A stretch of 64,000 bases of DNA from Siphonodentalium dalli (GCA_032622095.1 CP136061.1:90433745-90497744), one strand, 5' to 3'; counted from the stretch's first letter, positions 18,439 to 30,647 are shown. A program made the numbers and translations. The notes: generated by a model not told the origin, from the letters alone.

Positions 18439-18712
18439 TTTTATATAAATCAACTGGTAGCGTACGTTCCCGGCGGCCCTGGATAATAGGCTATATATAC
18501 CCCCCCCCCATGTATACAACCCGTACATTTTCTTCGATGAGTTGGGATATCATAAAAAATAAAAACACTCAACCGAAACTGTGCCAATCCAATCTCAGCA
18601 AGGTGGCCACGGTATGAAGAGTCCATTGAATATAGAGTTACTCCCCGCCGACAGTAATTTGTTCTTAACAACGTTGGCGGGAAAATATGATCTTCTCGGC
18701 GAATCTGGTAGA

Positions 18713-19152
18713 ATTTAAAGATACCCAAACCGATTTGACACCACAGTACACATAACTACCAATGGGTACGTTTTTCAGACAATGATCAGATCGTTCATTT
18801 ATAGGGGATTTTTGGTGGTCAAATATCGACTTTCAAATGAGGAAGTTTTAGCATGTTTTTAATTTATGTCAGGAGAGCACAAATTCCAATGATCGTCTCT
18901 GATCGATAAAGAGCGTCAATACTTTCGTTTACCAAAAACAGTATATTAATACATTAAAGAGCGTTCTCGATGATGATCGCTCGTATATAATCGTTTACAA
19001 CGTACACATGATGGATGGTTTTGGGGAATTTGTGATACTTGTGCCATGTATATACAAATGATTGTGATTGAAAGTATTTTTCATTTTTCTTTTGACTTGT
19101 AAGCGAAACATTGGCTTAGGAAATTTAAAACTAATTTGGTGTCAAATCTGAC
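18713..19152. mobile_element. old TTAA-type repeat, partial
   Basis: Begins TTAAAGATACCCAAACCGAT and carries a GATTTGACACCA word that recurs inverted at about 19136-19150. The interior matches 49310-49569 (GATAAAGAGCG, ACAAATGATTGTGATTG words). It is an aged inverted-repeat element with no coding capacity recognised. Confidence 0.55.
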
Positions 19153-19580
19153 CGTGCATCTTCAATATGTATAATTTCCAGAACAGACCCATGCAGTTCA
19201 ACACACTGAATTGTAACCAATACAACTTTCAGTTGAAATATAAAAACGATAATTTTGGAAACCATCTGTTGGTGCACATGAGTATAATACTTTGGCATCG
19301 GGCATTTAAATAAAGAAAGAGATGTCCAAATTCTAGAACATCTGTAATGTAATCCAAGGGTATGTGAGATAGGGGCACATGTTTCACGCTGCTGGTTATC
19401 TATGATATATAATCTACGTAATTTGGAAGGAGGTATATAAGATAGGTTGATAAATATACGGGCTTCATATGTTCTGAGAAAATACTTGTTATGCAGGTCA
19501 GAGCAATTGCACCCAAATACCTTGTTCAAAGTTGTATTTTTTATGACTTCAACAGACTTCAATGCGTCTTTTTGGGACAA
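19131..19580 (-). other. unidentified 149-codon open frame overlapping a repeat
   Basis: The longest open frame outside the palindrome. It contains NKVFGCNCSDLHNKYFLRTY and a Cys/His-containing middle, but I recognise no domain. Its C-terminal third lies on the 147-bp segment duplicated at 20174-20320, and the left part overlaps an old repeat, so a chance frame or a mobile-element fragment is more likely than a host gene. Confidence 0.25.
19225..19371. repeat. 147-bp duplicated segment, copy 1
   Basis: Matches 20174-20320 over 147 bases with about three differences, in direct orientation, 949 bases apart. The flanks do not match. Confidence 0.9.
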
Positions 19581-19844
19581 ATAATGCTCGTATAAAGTAT
19601 ATTAAAGTACATATCTTAATGCAATTTCGGGGATGGATATTTGACCCCAACGAAGTATGAAACATATTGAAGAACAAGAACAAACAAACATCTAATCAGT
19701 AATATATAGTCCATTCAACATGTCGATGAGTACATGGGCCCATGTTTGAGAAACATAAGATTTTAATATCAGTATTGAGACGGATTGCATGCATTCTAAA
19801 ATTTGGAAAACGTCACATTCTGTTGAAAAAATATCAACCTAATT

Positions 19845-19990
19845 GGGGCCGGGTGGATTTTGGCAAAGTTGGAAATTGGTCGAAAAAGCGGGACCGATTT
19901 CCAAGCTTGATTTGAGTTGAGGGACATCTCAACGTGCCATTCTGATCGATACATAGTCATTTCGATAAGAAATGAGAATGTGTTCACGTT
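19845..19990. repeat. SINE-like tail fragment
   Basis: Contains GGGACCGATTTCCAAGCTTG, GAGTTGAGGGACATCTCAA and GTGCCATTCTGATCGATACA words shared with 31025-31095 and, in part, 22103-22128. No tRNA-like head is attached here. Confidence 0.55.
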
Positions 19991-20173
19991 CACTGAAGCA
20001 AGAGCATTTTGAATTTTGCGATTTATGCGATTTCCTCAAATTAGTAAATCGCAAAATGTCTGACAAAAGTTCACTTTAGATTTATTTCAGCGTTGTTGCT
20101 ATTATTAGTACTATTATTACGCGTTTGATGCCCAAGCAGAAGGTTCTGAACCCACAATGCAGTTTGGACGTAT

Positions 20174-20320
20174 ACTTTCAGTTGAAATATAAAAACGATA
20201 ATTGTGGAAACCATCTGTTGGTGCACATGAGTGTAATACTTTGGCATCGGGCATTTAAATAAAGAAAGAGATGTCCAAATTCTAGAACATCTGTAATGTA
20301 ATCCAAGGGTATGTGATATA
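20174..20320. repeat. 147-bp duplicated segment, copy 2
   Basis: Near-identical to 19225-19371. Its high identity against the old surroundings points to a recent copying event. Confidence 0.9.
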
Positions 20321-20339
20321 TATTTTTTATATGAAATTG

Positions 20340-20440
20340 TCTTCACTTGTGTTTAAATTATCTGTATTATTACAACTGCCCCGCGTGGGTGTATTATGTC
20401 AATAAAAAATGTTATGTTATGTTATGTTATGTTATGTATA
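20340..20440. repeat. retroelement-like 3' tail
   Basis: CAACTGCCCCGCGTGGGTG..TCAATAAAAAATG is followed by five TTATG units. An AATAAA word followed by a short simple repeat is common at 3' ends of non-LTR retrotransposons. No reverse-transcriptase frame is attached, so this is only a suggestion. Confidence 0.4.
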
Positions 20441-20534
20441 TAATAGACCACGTTACACACATAATTATATAACAATGGAAATTTGAAATTATTAGTGTGC
20501 GCGTATATAAAATATAGTATACTAGCTGGTGGAC

Positions 20535-21350
20535 CCGACTTCGTCCGGGCTGTTTCCCCTCTGCTTTTCGGCGAATTGCTCGATTTGACCTTGAATTGAC
20601 CATTTTGAAGGTCAGGGTCAGGTTGGGGTCACGATTTGACCAGTCCAAAACACTCTTCGGACAAAAGTAACCCTAGGTATCAAATTTCGTCGAAATCCCG
20701 TCAAAATTCGAGATTTGACCTTGAATTGACAATTTTGAAGGTCAAGGTCAGGTCGGGGTCACAATTTGAACCGTCCAAAACACTCCCCGGACAAAAGTAC
20801 ACCTATGTATCAAATTTCGTCGAAATCCGTCCGTTTTACCAGATTTGACCTTGAATTGACCCTTTTGAAGGTCAAGGTCAGGGTAACGATTTGACCCGCC
20901 CAAAAGACTCCCCGGACAAAATTACCTCTAGGTATCAAATTTCGTCGAAATCCGTCCACTTTTACCAGATTTGACCTTTTTGAAGGTCAAGGTAAGGTCG
21001 GGGTCACGATTTGACCCGTCCAAAACACTCTTCGGACAAAAGTAACCCTAGGTATCAAATTTCGTCGAAATCCCGTCAAAATTCGAGATTTGACCTTGAA
21101 TTGACAATTTTGAAGGTCAAGGTCAGGTCGGGGTCACAATTTGAACCGTCCAAAACACTCCCCGGACAAAAGTACACCTATGTATCAAATTTCGTCGAAA
21201 TCCGTCAGTTTTACCAGATTTGACCTTGAATTGACCCTTTTGAAGGTCAAGGTCAGGTCGGGGGTAACGATTTGACCCGTCAAAAACACTCCCTGGACAA
21301 AATTATCCCTAGGTATCAAATTTCGTCAAAATCCGGCTGGCAGTTTTCCC
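20535..21350. repeat. tandem array, 120-130-bp unit
   Basis: Five to six units share GATTTGACCTTGAATTGAC, TGAAGGTCAAGGTCAGG, CCGGACAAAAGTA and TATCAAATTTCGTCGAAAT. Units 20640-20830 and 21011-21205 are nearly the same, so the array grew partly by doubling a two-unit block. Open frames through it repeat the unit and are not genes. The array begins after TATACTAGCTGGTGGACCCG. Confidence 0.9.
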
Positions 21351-21361
21351 GGGCCACAGCT

Positions 21362-21446
21362 AACACACACACATCCTCACACACACACCCCACCCCCTCA
21401 CACACACACACACACCCTCCCCCTCACACACACACACACACACAGA
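21362..21446. repeat. CA microsatellite
   Basis: CACACA tracts interrupted by CCCTCC and CAGACAGA, directly after the tandem array. Confidence 0.95.
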
Positions 21447-21507
21447 CAGACAGAAGTCCCAAAATATATATTAGATATAAATGTTTGTATGAGCAAGTGC
21501 GGGTATC

Positions 21508-21590
21508 TATGTATATGTATGTATATACATATGTATGTATATACATATGTATATGTATATATATGTATATATATATGTATATGTGGGCAC
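21508..21590. repeat. TATG/TATA simple repeat
   Basis: Alternating GTATATATG words such as TATGTATGTATATACATA over about 80 bases. Confidence 0.9.
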
Positions 21591-21599
21591 ATGACGGTT

Positions 21600-22017
21600 T
21601 ACACTATATATAGATACATAACTATGTTAAATTAGTTATACACATCCACGGACTATTGTTTAAACTGATTGTACGTGTATTCAGTATTGTAGTAAATATA
21701 TAGTAACTGAAATTGATCACCAGGAGACCTCATGCATGCTATTGTAAATAATGTATATATTGTAACTTTGTTTCTCCATACCTGTATTCATTAGGTGATG
21801 AGAATAAAGAATTGAATTGAAAAAGTCCGTGTTTCCATAATTTGCTATACCGGTATATACGCCAATAAACCACCAATCGTATGGTCACAGATAAAATTTC
21901 AGAGGAAGTGCATTGTGTTGTTCCAATATAATGACAGATACGTTCTATGGCAATATTCGAACCCATGTTCAGACTGATACGCTTCCCAACTCTCAATGAA
22001 AAGGCTTCATTTTAAGG
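21600..22017. other. no gene seen; possible LINE tail
   Basis: An AATAAAGAATTGAATTGAAA word at about 21803-21822 resembles LINE 3' tails, as does AATAAAGAATTGAATCTG at 44100-44120. Nothing else recognised. Confidence 0.4.
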
Positions 22018-22130
22018 ATGTCCCCGTGGCCAATGTGGTTATGTCGTGGATAATATCATCACAGTCTGGGCTAGACGAGGTCAACCCGGGTTCAAACCCT
22101 ATGCATTCTGATCGATACATGGTCAAACCT
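22018..22130 (+). repeat. tRNA-related SINE-like head
   Basis: CAGTCTGGGCTAGACGAGG is followed by GGGTTCAAACCCT, which resembles a polymerase III B box. The same pair (CAGTCTGGGCAAGACGA and GGTTTGAACCC) occurs at 30945-31020. No intact tRNA fold was found, so a SINE head is more likely than a tRNA gene. Confidence 0.45.
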
Positions 22131-22190
22131 AGTCCGTAAACCTGACTTTTATTATCAGAGCATAGCTCTATAAAAGTCAGGACTGTATAT
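22131..22190. repeat. small hairpin
   Basis: CCTGACTTTTAT and ATAAAAGTCAGG are inverted around an AGAGCATAGCTCT loop that is itself self-complementary. Confidence 0.7.
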
Positions 22191-22898
22191 CACTGAAAGC
22201 AGTACTCCGTCACCAATATTTGGTATGGACATTTACTCGACTTTTCACAAGCGATAACACACACTAAAAAATATTATTTAACAACCAAAACTCCCACATA
22301 CTTGTAGATCAGAGCTTCTAGTACATTTCTAGTGTGTTGTCAATGCATGTTTAAGATGTTAGTCGTGTCATTCTTCGCATAAAGCGAGAGCATATTTCTA
22401 CCGCCTCGAACTTTCAGCCATTTTGTATTTGCAAAAATCCGTCAAAACAGTGAATTAGGAATCGGAAACGGAACGAACATAATTGGATTCCGGCTATATC
22501 ATGTTCTTGTTTGTTTCGAGTTTATTTTCGATTCAAATATTTATAAACATGAGAAATAAACTTAATGATTATATATGTATATATGCATGTAACCATTTCA
22601 TAATCACCATCGTCATCATCCGACATCAACATATTATTATTAAAATCATCATCGCCATGATATCATCATAATATATCATCAAATCAATTTTTTTCAAGGG
22701 CGTGGCTAAAGTGCCTTATTAAGTGTCCAAATTATTATTCCAACCTCTTTCCATCCTAATTGAGTGAGAATTTTCCAAATTGACACCTTAACTTACCAAC
22801 TGTCGTCAAATTGTAATATAAGGTAGCCATACGGTCACTTATCGGCGTAGGTAATCGGCTTTAACTAATTGACGACTCTAAGACTATAATATTCAGAT
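22191..22898. other. no gene seen
   Basis: Contains an AT-rich ATCATCATC-like stretch at 22600-22680. A 62-codon hydrophobic frame (22483-22671) comes from this simple sequence. Confidence 0.5.
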
Positions 22899-23991
22899 AG
22901 TGATGGGCGGTTAACCGAGAAAACAACTCAGTTTCGATTTTTAACAATAAACCGAAAACCGACCCACGCGATTCTGCTCAAACCGATATTACGTTTTTTT
23001 TATATGTTTGTTTTTCACTTAAATCAACTTATTATACCTCCCCAGGTACTTATTAGTTGATATTGTTATCAAATTATCGGCCTCACTGATCAATATTATA
23101 TCGGAATGTGTCCATTTCGTCTCAGATATGTGCATGTTGTTATAATATCGTATAGGCGACTGTTTTTGTTCTTTTTCAAAACATATGGCCGAACAAAATA
23201 ACGAACATGGTTCAACAAAAAGCCCTGTTTGGAGTTATTTTACGCGTCTAACTGGAGACGACTGCAAAAAAATGTCGCTGCTTAATATGTCATAAAAACG
23301 TCGCTTAAACCAGAGTCCGGCTAACTATATGAATGCCGAACGTACACAAGTCCAAATAAGGCGATAATCGCCAACCAAAAAAATGGAAGCGTCTGCTAAC
23401 TCGAAAACTTAAGTAAATGGTATGAACACTTTGGTCGTCTGGACATTCCGATGTGACGTAATCTGGTAGAAGTTTGCAGCCATTGTGCAGCTTGTAAAAT
23501 ATGTCGCAACATCACACATATCAAAGCGATCACACCGCAGTCATTGAATGTGGGTCAATCATACACGTGTCAATAATTGTTACACAGTCAGGTCAAGGAC
23601 GCCCACTGTTTGTGAATTTGCTGCTGTTTGTGGTTGAATTCTCAGACACTAATCAATGCATATAATATGATAAATATGTTTTAAACATGTCAGAAAGGGA
23701 TAAACAGTGAAGATGGGGGTGTTTATTTTTTAAAATACCGAATTGTATCATCTTATCGCGTTGGATTCAGTTTGCGTCGGCATTTTGTCCCGTTGTTTAC
23801 CTGTGATCGCATTTCCTTCCTAAAAAATTGAACGTTATTGGGACATTATTGACTCTAATTGCGGTTACTTTGAAAGTATATTCATTTCAGTATAATTTCA
23901 CTATCTAGTAAAAAAAAACGAACCGAAACCGATGTTTTTTTCTCCCAGAAAAACCGAAACCGAACATAAAAAATCAAAACCGCCCATCTCT
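22899..23991 (+). mobile_element. hAT-like deletion derivative
   Basis: The left end GTGATGGGCGGTTAACCGA and right end ATCAAAACCGCCCATCTC are inverted, the classic GATGGGC style of hAT ends. Subterminal AACCGAAAACCGAC and AAACCGAAACCGA words are also inverted. The interior keeps a BED-finger start (separate entry) but no dimerisation domain. I could not see a clean 8-bp target duplication. Confidence 0.75.
23185..23295 (+). pseudogene. BED zinc-finger fragment of a hAT transposase
   Basis: ATG at 23185 opens MAEQNNEHGSTKSPVWSYF, then TRLTGDDCKK, and hits a stop at 23293. One frame over, from about 23272, the text reads KCRCLICHKNVA, the Cys-x2-Cys part of a BED finger, so a frameshift lies in the A-run near 23265-23272. 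BED fingers at hAT N-termini bind DNA ends. Downstream text is disrupted further. It is a dead fragment, consistent with the hAT-type ends around it. Confidence 0.7.
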
Positions 23992-25408
23992 ACTCGGTTT
24001 CGACTCCATATTGTCGCTAATGCTTTGTCAACGTTATTGGCACGTAAATCTTATGTAAGCATAGCGATGGCGACGTGGTCGGAACTTGGGCGTTTGATAC
24101 CGAGACCACTATTTGAATATTAATGTGTGTTCCAGAACGAAAAAGTTGAAGAAAATTGACAAATTTGTGAATTTAAAAACAGTTCAAACGTTAGTGTATT
24201 CCATGCCTCAGCCCGGACATATATACCAAATTTCATTAATATCCATTGAGAAACAACGGTCCAAACATGTAACACCCCGTTTACACATTTTATTTGGAGC
24301 TGGCCACGGCCTTGGCTTACACTTTATATTGTGTCCCCGCACATATCGCCACGCCCTTGGTCATTGTTTCTTTGAAATCAAACTCCATTGTTTATTAAAA
24401 CTTAAAATTCAAAAAATAGTTGTTGCTGTTGCTTTCACTCGGTCGATCGTTCCCGTAATTATCTGATCTCCTTTCCGGTTATGTAGTTGTAAGTTCGTTC
24501 CGCCTGTTCCGTTCCGTCAATTTACTACAGATCAAGTTTTAAATGTTGACAAATTAACGGTCTCGGATTTATCTCAAAGTTCGGATTATATTTCGAGAGT
24601 CAGGTATTGTACACAATGCCTTCGTAATCTGCCATTATCACTTGATCTTACAACATAATGGTAGCAGATAAAACCATCTAGTTATATGTGAATTTGGTGA
24701 TTGAAATGAGGCGGGGTAGTGTCTAATTTTTTCCCGAAATAGTTTTTCGGCAAGCAGTCTACCATGTATTTTTAAAACAACTACAAATGTCACATTTTTT
24801 TTTTTTTTCGTCGGGTAGCTTGTTGATACTCACTCAGAACAGATTAGTCTTCAACATAATTTATATACAATGTTTGTATTTTCATGTTATAAGTGGGAAA
24901 AAAATTCATAATAATGGAAAAGCACTTGGAGGTCGTGAATAAAGCTACGGAGGCCCAACTATTCGAGAGCGTCTAGCTCTGTTTGAATAGTTGGGTCCAC
25001 CAACTAGGTCAAACCTAGTCAGCTTGCTCACCGAAATGAACACTCATGAGTCCGTGCCTCCATAATTTGATATACATTTATATATAAAAGAGTAGGATCT
25101 GTCTGTTCTGATTTTTCTCCTAGACCCATGAACCGATTTCAACCAAATTTGGTGTAGTGACCCGGGTACCCTGCCGGAGGTTATAACGACATAAGTTTTT
25201 TTTAATTGATTAATTTTTTTTTTTAATTTTAATTAAAAAATAAAATGCTTTTGTCAAATTGAGCAAGGAGTTCAATCTAAAAGTAAATTGATTGAACAAA
25301 TAATTTTATTTAAAAAAAACGTTTTTTATTTATTTATTTTTTTGTAAATCAAAATGTTTAAACCGTCACTGAATAAAGGCTCATTATAAAATGAGCGCGA
25401 AGCGCACA

Positions 25409-25439
<31 letters not shown>

Positions 25440-25840
25440 CGCAGACCCCAAATACACAAAGGGAACGCAGACTTAAACCTATATCCAATACTGAATAAAG
25501 TCTTCCGACTAGTTTTTGTTTCAGCTAGTTTATATACGGATTGTCGTTTGAAGCTGAGCTAACTTCGAAGAGAAGTATTTTTAACTCCGCTTTGCTCCGG
25601 TGTCCCGGAAAAGCAATTCACATAAAATTGGATATAGAACTCGACCGGGCACGGACGGACGGTAAATGTGGAAAGAAGAACTCGTTGTTTTTGCTAATTA
25701 CCAGTCCAGAATTGTGTTATTCCTCCAAATCGACTGTCTGTGAGCGTGGCCGACTGAACTCAGCGAGCGCAACCCGGAAAATCGACGCTTTGTTTTATTG
25801 GGATAGCACCTGTGCAACCCGTCAATCATCGATTTGAAAG
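23992..25840. other. 1.8 kb without a recognised gene
   Basis: Holds a hairpin at about 24951-25003 (CCCAACTATTCGAGAG against GAATAGTTGGG), a poly-G run of about 30 bases at 25409-25439, and a repeat-like word ACCGATTTCAACCAAATTTG near 25132. Open frames at 24113-24466 and 25541-25837 show no domain. Confidence 0.5.
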
Positions 25841-26450
25841 ATGTGGGCGGAGCTTTGTGACGCCACACTTAACACAATGTAGCTACCTATTTGTACATCA
25901 GAAACGCCGCTTGTGAAGATAAGGAGGCGTGGCCTAAGACTCCCAGAGTTGTTTGAATTTTGCACATTGAAGTGTAGATTCGAAGCTTTGAGGAATATGC
26001 GGCGGATTTACGCTATTTTATCCTGATTTTAGAATTCTTGTTTTTATTTTGAATAACTTCAATAGGATTTTAACCAAATAACTCACTTTCGTGGACTTCT
26101 GTGTTGTTTCCTGGAGCAAATTGGACGTGTGTTTATCGCCAGTGGCTAACGGTCAGTTGTATTGTTGACATCCGGTCAAGTCTGGTCGGACCTGGCGTCA
26201 AGCTGGGCTGACTGACCGACGACGGGCGTCAACGAGGACGCGGTTGTGTAATTTCGGCGAATAATAAAAGGATAATACCTGCTTGGAATTCTTCTTTCTG
26301 AAAAGTCTCGCTTAATGGAATTTTAACACTTTCACTACCATTGACATCGCCCGTCTGTGTAAAAACCACTTCGCCTGACGTTTTGGGTTGATGTTATTTT
26401 GAATTTATATCCCATGGATTCTTGGTTGTGTGGTTGATAAAAGTTGAAAA
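25841..26450 (+). promoter_or_regulatory. likely promoter and 5' leader of the testin-like gene
   Basis: A GC-box-like GGGCGGAGC at about 25844, a CpG-rich patch at 26190-26250 and no dispersed repeats set this stretch apart from its flanks. No TATA box is obvious, which fits a housekeeping cytoskeletal gene. The transcription start is not resolved. The leader has several upstream ATGs, so the ATG at 26451 was chosen for its frame into a splice donor and its GAAAAATGG context. Confidence 0.4.
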
Positions 26451-26540
26451 ATGGCGACTGGTGGATCTCCTATATATGAACAACCCGGTCCACCAACGAA
26501 GTTCCAGGGCGACATGCAGTCACCAGAAACGAGGAATATG
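26451..26540 (+). CDS. testin/LMCD1-like protein, coding exon 1
   Basis: Thirty codons, MATGGSPIYEQPGPPTKFQG then DMQSPETRNM, end exactly at a GTAAAC donor in phase 0. The peptide is polar and probably unstructured, as expected for the variable N-terminus of the family. Exon 2 at 30788 begins in the same phase. The exon lies in an unusually repeat-free stretch downstream of a CpG-rich leader. It is the first coding exon if the ATG choice is right. Confidence rests mostly on exon 2. Confidence 0.65.
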
Positions 26541-27909
26541 GTAAACTTCCTATTAATTAGTCTTTAGTTACTAACGAACTTTCTGATCTACTGTACAGTG
26601 TACAGGACGTATACATGTACAGGTAGGTGGCACATGTAGGTTTACGTAATGGGGTGGGGTGGGCGGGGTTGTCCACCTCCGAAATTTCAACCCCACCGTT
26701 GACCAGTTATATATCGACTGGATTTCTTTATTTCTTCTCCAGTGAGATATTTCGGTTAAAAAGCTTGACTTATGAAATTTACAGATACCGGTATGTGAGT
26801 GTCTACATCTACATGTACATGTACATGTAGACCTTAAATTAAAAAAAATCGACTTTTGGAAATTTATGTCGCTATTTCCGGGTGGAATGGGGTGCGTTAA
26901 CTCTATAAACTATATTTCTGCGATATGTAGACCAGGTATATTAGACCTGTCATATTACGCACATGTCGGAAGTTGCAAGACGCTTTATATCGCCATATAT
27001 AACTTGCCATGCATGGTGAGCGGAGCTGTCTCAATACCGGTATCTGGATTCGTGTAGCTGGACAAGTTTGAAGTTTGTCAGTGACATAACGGGATTATGT
27101 TATTTCTATACCGGCGGCAATGCCGTGGTTTCATGATGGAATTGACAAACCATCTGCTTTCCTCGAATAAAATGATATATACGTAGTTGTGATACTGTCT
27201 GTAACCTGTCAGTTATATACATGACATTCAGATGCATGTACGCACATGGCATGAATCTCGCGTGTGTCGCGCATGTTGCATTCCAGGCCCATGCCAGGGG
27301 CTTGGGCACTGGCTATGTACATGTAGAGGGTCTCGGTTGGGGTAGTTGTCATCATTGAAATTTCTGACTCCACCTCTTGAACCAGACTGATTTTTCCAAG
27401 TCGTTAATGAATTTGCACCCCGTTACGTTCAAAATTTCCAACTGTTGAACATTTTGGATATAAATGTACCCAAACCCCTATCGCCCTTCATGGCTCACTC
27501 ACCGTAGTTAAATCGGCTGCATATTGATAGAGGACCCCAGATTATATCGGATATGCACATATATAAATAATGCATACATGTATCTGATATAACCAGACAA
27601 CCAGGGGCCCTCTATAGATCATGTTAGGCTCCCAACTTCCAATTCGTAGGTTATAAAAAAGGCAACTGGTATTCAGGCACTTCTATGTTTGCCTTCCCAT
27701 TTCTAAATTCTATATTAGATTATCACTGACCTCACTAACACTTGAAACTTGAAAATGTCAGAACCCGATCGCAGCATGCGTGTGACATGGCGTAAACACT
27801 GGAAGATAATATTGTGATTTATATTGTGATTAGTATACTTTTTGCATGCATAATTATATAACATGTGTATACTTGTCATTTGTATATATGCTCTCCTAAA
27901 TTGAGGAGG

Positions 27910-28500
27910 TTAAAGGGGTACTGTACGCCATTTTCATTAAATTTCCGGTGACAACAACGATCTAATATCGATAATATATAGAAACATAAGTAATTTGAGT
28001 CGAAGATGTATTCTGTAAACGCTCAGGTTAATAGGCTATCTTAAAATTTAATAATTTAAAAGTTAATAATTTGATATAAATTGAATTTATGACTGGAGCC
28101 ATAAAATGGCGTCAATTAAATTACGAATTTGCGTAATCAAATAAAGTAAATGAGGGATACTGGCTTGTTAAACCGATCGCACACACGATCGCTTAAAATA
28201 TTATGATGATACGGGGAGAACACTCAAGCCACTCACTGACTAGCGACGATACAATAACTTAAATGATTATATGGGACTAGTATGCCTATAATATAACTTT
28301 TAGTTGATTCATTTGGTTGAAAACTGTACAAAAATTACTCGACAACGACAATTTGTATTTTTGCATTCCGGTAAATTTGTCATCCGTAACACTACTTCGT
28401 ACTCAACAGACTTTCAAATAATGAAAAAAGTGTTACCTTATTCTCAGACTCGGAGACTATAGAAACCAACAACAACATTTGGCGTACAGTACCCCTTTAA
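27910..28500. mobile_element. TTAA element with 20-bp perfect ends
   Basis: The ends TTAAAGGGGTACTGTACGCC are exact inverted copies. The ends, TTAA target and 590-bp length fit a non-autonomous piggyBac-style element. It is unrelated in sequence to the other TTAA families here and non-coding inside. Confidence 0.8.
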
Positions 28501-28719
28501 CAATAAACACAATATATAATTATATAAGCCCGAAGCTACCGGTATAGAGTAGATACATGTATTCATCTACCAGTTTCCAACTTAATTTGGCAGATGCTCA
28601 ATCTATACTCACTCGTAGAATGGAACAGAATACACCAAGACCGGTATAACATACATGTACATGTACATGTATGTGCTACATTAAATTTCCTGAAATAATT
28701 TCTCTTCAAAATGACCCGA

Positions 28720-28950
28720 ATGTTAGAAATTTATGCCCGACAGGGCCGACACGACATCAGTTGGACACTTCAGACTAAACCAGGTTCAAATTGTTCTGAT
28801 ATTTTGATTTTCCAAACTATACATGTATATAGTGTGAAATTTGTTGTTTAGATCGAAACTTGCATATTTTGTTACTTTCGGTCAATTTTATTTGACAGAA
28901 ATGACCAGCGGTTGGAAAATTTGCATCATTAGAGGAACTTCCCGGGTATG
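28720..28950. repeat. dispersed repeat related to the palindrome centre
   Basis: Has CGACACGACATCAGTTGGA, GTGTGAAATTTGTTGTTTAG and GAAATGACCAGCGGTTGGAA in the same order as 12300-12530 and 16205-16480. Confidence 0.65.
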
Positions 28951-29566
28951 GGAATTTGGTTTTGGTTCAAGTGGCTGCAGTTTCGAATTCTAAGAACGCC
29001 CCCCCCCCCCCCCCTACCAATAAAAGTTGAGACTGGCAGCACTATCCTACACACTGTCACTTGTCGAGCTCAGCACTAAAGTCTTGTCGACAATACTCGA
29101 TGTTGTCAAAAAACCGCACATACCCTTTAACAACACACTGACCTATTGTTCAACGTGACACACTTAGAAAGGCCACGTGACCTTGATGGAGCGAAATCGA
29201 TCACGTGGGTGACATTGTTTATAAACTCTGCAGCGACTTCCGGTGCTTCTGGCCCACGTGTATTGTCTCGATATGTGACGATGCTGGTAGAATATTGGTA
29301 AATGCGACATACATGTACATATACCGGTACGGTAGAACCTGCTTACACTGGACACACAGGTACCGGGTATGACATCCACTACTACATGTATATGCTTGCT
29401 CACACCAGGAACGAAGCTTGAGGAACTTTGTCCACTTAGAATTTATAAGTTATAATGTAAATTGCATCCCGACTTAGATTAGAATTTTACTGTACAATCC
29501 AGTCATGTACAATTATTTTTTTAATCAAGTAAAATAATTGAAAAATTTAAACAATCGTATTACAGG

Positions 29567-29900
29567 GGGTTAAAGTTCACCTTCATATAACCACATATTT
29601 TAACCCTTTCATGACCAGAGCTGTGCTGGTGCAGCATTAAAGATCCTGTGCGATTGCATTCTCCCATAGGGAGCTTTGCATATATAAGAGAATGCAATGG
29701 CTTATAAGGTCACAGTAAATATTGTTAGGCCAATGTATTCTCTTATATATGCGAGGCTCCCTATGGGACAGGGTTTTCTGCTTTTCACAAAATTTCAGGA
29801 AGCTCCAGTCATGGAATGGTTAATAGGGTTAAACTTTATCCTGATATCACCACATATTTTAATAGGGTTAAACTTTATCCTGATATCACCACATATTTTA
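29567..29900. repeat. 37-bp tandem repeat split by a MITE
   Basis: Units run from GGGTTAAA to CACATATTTTAA. One copy lies left of the MITE (29567-29603) and two lie right of it (29825-29900). Confidence 0.85.
29600..29823. mobile_element. TTAA hairpin MITE, subfamily C
   Basis: TTAACCCTTTCATGACCAGAG opens and TCATGGAATGGTTAA closes it. Inside are two copies of the shared GCCAATG..TATATGCGAG hairpin arms. The TTAA lies in a 37-bp tandem unit whose intact version is at 29853-29868, so the target duplication is visible. Confidence 0.9.
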
Positions 29901-30494
29901 ACAAGAATGGGTATCTAATCTCCCCAGTGAGGACTGTTAGCAAACTTCACAAACCCAGATCATGTTTATAGTCATTAGTTGCCATGTTCCATTGTAGTTG
30001 GTTAAATAGAGCTTATTTAACTACCCAGTCATAGGAAACTCCTTTGATCCTAAATACAGGAAATGGCAAACAATCACATTTGAAAAAGCCAATAAATTTC
30101 AATGGTAGCTCGGGTGAAATTACTGGGAAATTTGAGCCAGTGAGCAGCTACCTGATATCATTGGCAGTGGAGGCATGTGTAGGATACCGTCACCGAATTC
30201 ACCGTGGGAGGTGTCAACTCTTAAAGATGCTCTCTCTCTTCCGGCCACCACTTTCTACATCAAAGTGCAATATTTCTAGGAAACTCATTTTGAAGGCACA
30301 TTAGCACTGCTGTTTCCAAAACAAACACATGATTACAAATATTTCACATAAAAGTGTTTTAAAAGATAAATTATTAAATTTTCAATCAAAATGTAGTAAT
30401 GTTCTAAAAATAGCCACATAAGAAGCTGTCCCGATTCATAGAAAAATGAATTTCCTAGTGACAGAAGCTCCAATTGACTGGTGTCCCTGACACA

Positions 30495-30647
30495 TACAGT
30501 AATGCCCTAAGTAATCGACCCCTTAACCACAGCAGAATTATGGGTAACTTTTCAGGATTTAGTCAGAAATATGGCTTGTTGCCATTCATCGGAAAGCTCT
30601 CCCCGAGTGCTTTCTGATGAATGGCAACAAGCCATATTTTCGACTAA
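30495..30647. mobile_element. family E hairpin, right arm shortened
   Basis: The left arm is complete from TACAGTAATGCCC to the tip; the right arm ends after CGACTAAA without the closing TA. Confidence 0.8.

Noticed and set aside
22018..22095. tRNA gene
   Set aside because: Only a B-box-like word is present. No cloverleaf can be drawn, and the same word occurs in a SINE-like repeat.
24113..24466. 117-codon open frame
   Set aside because: No domain, no exon signals, AT-driven composition.
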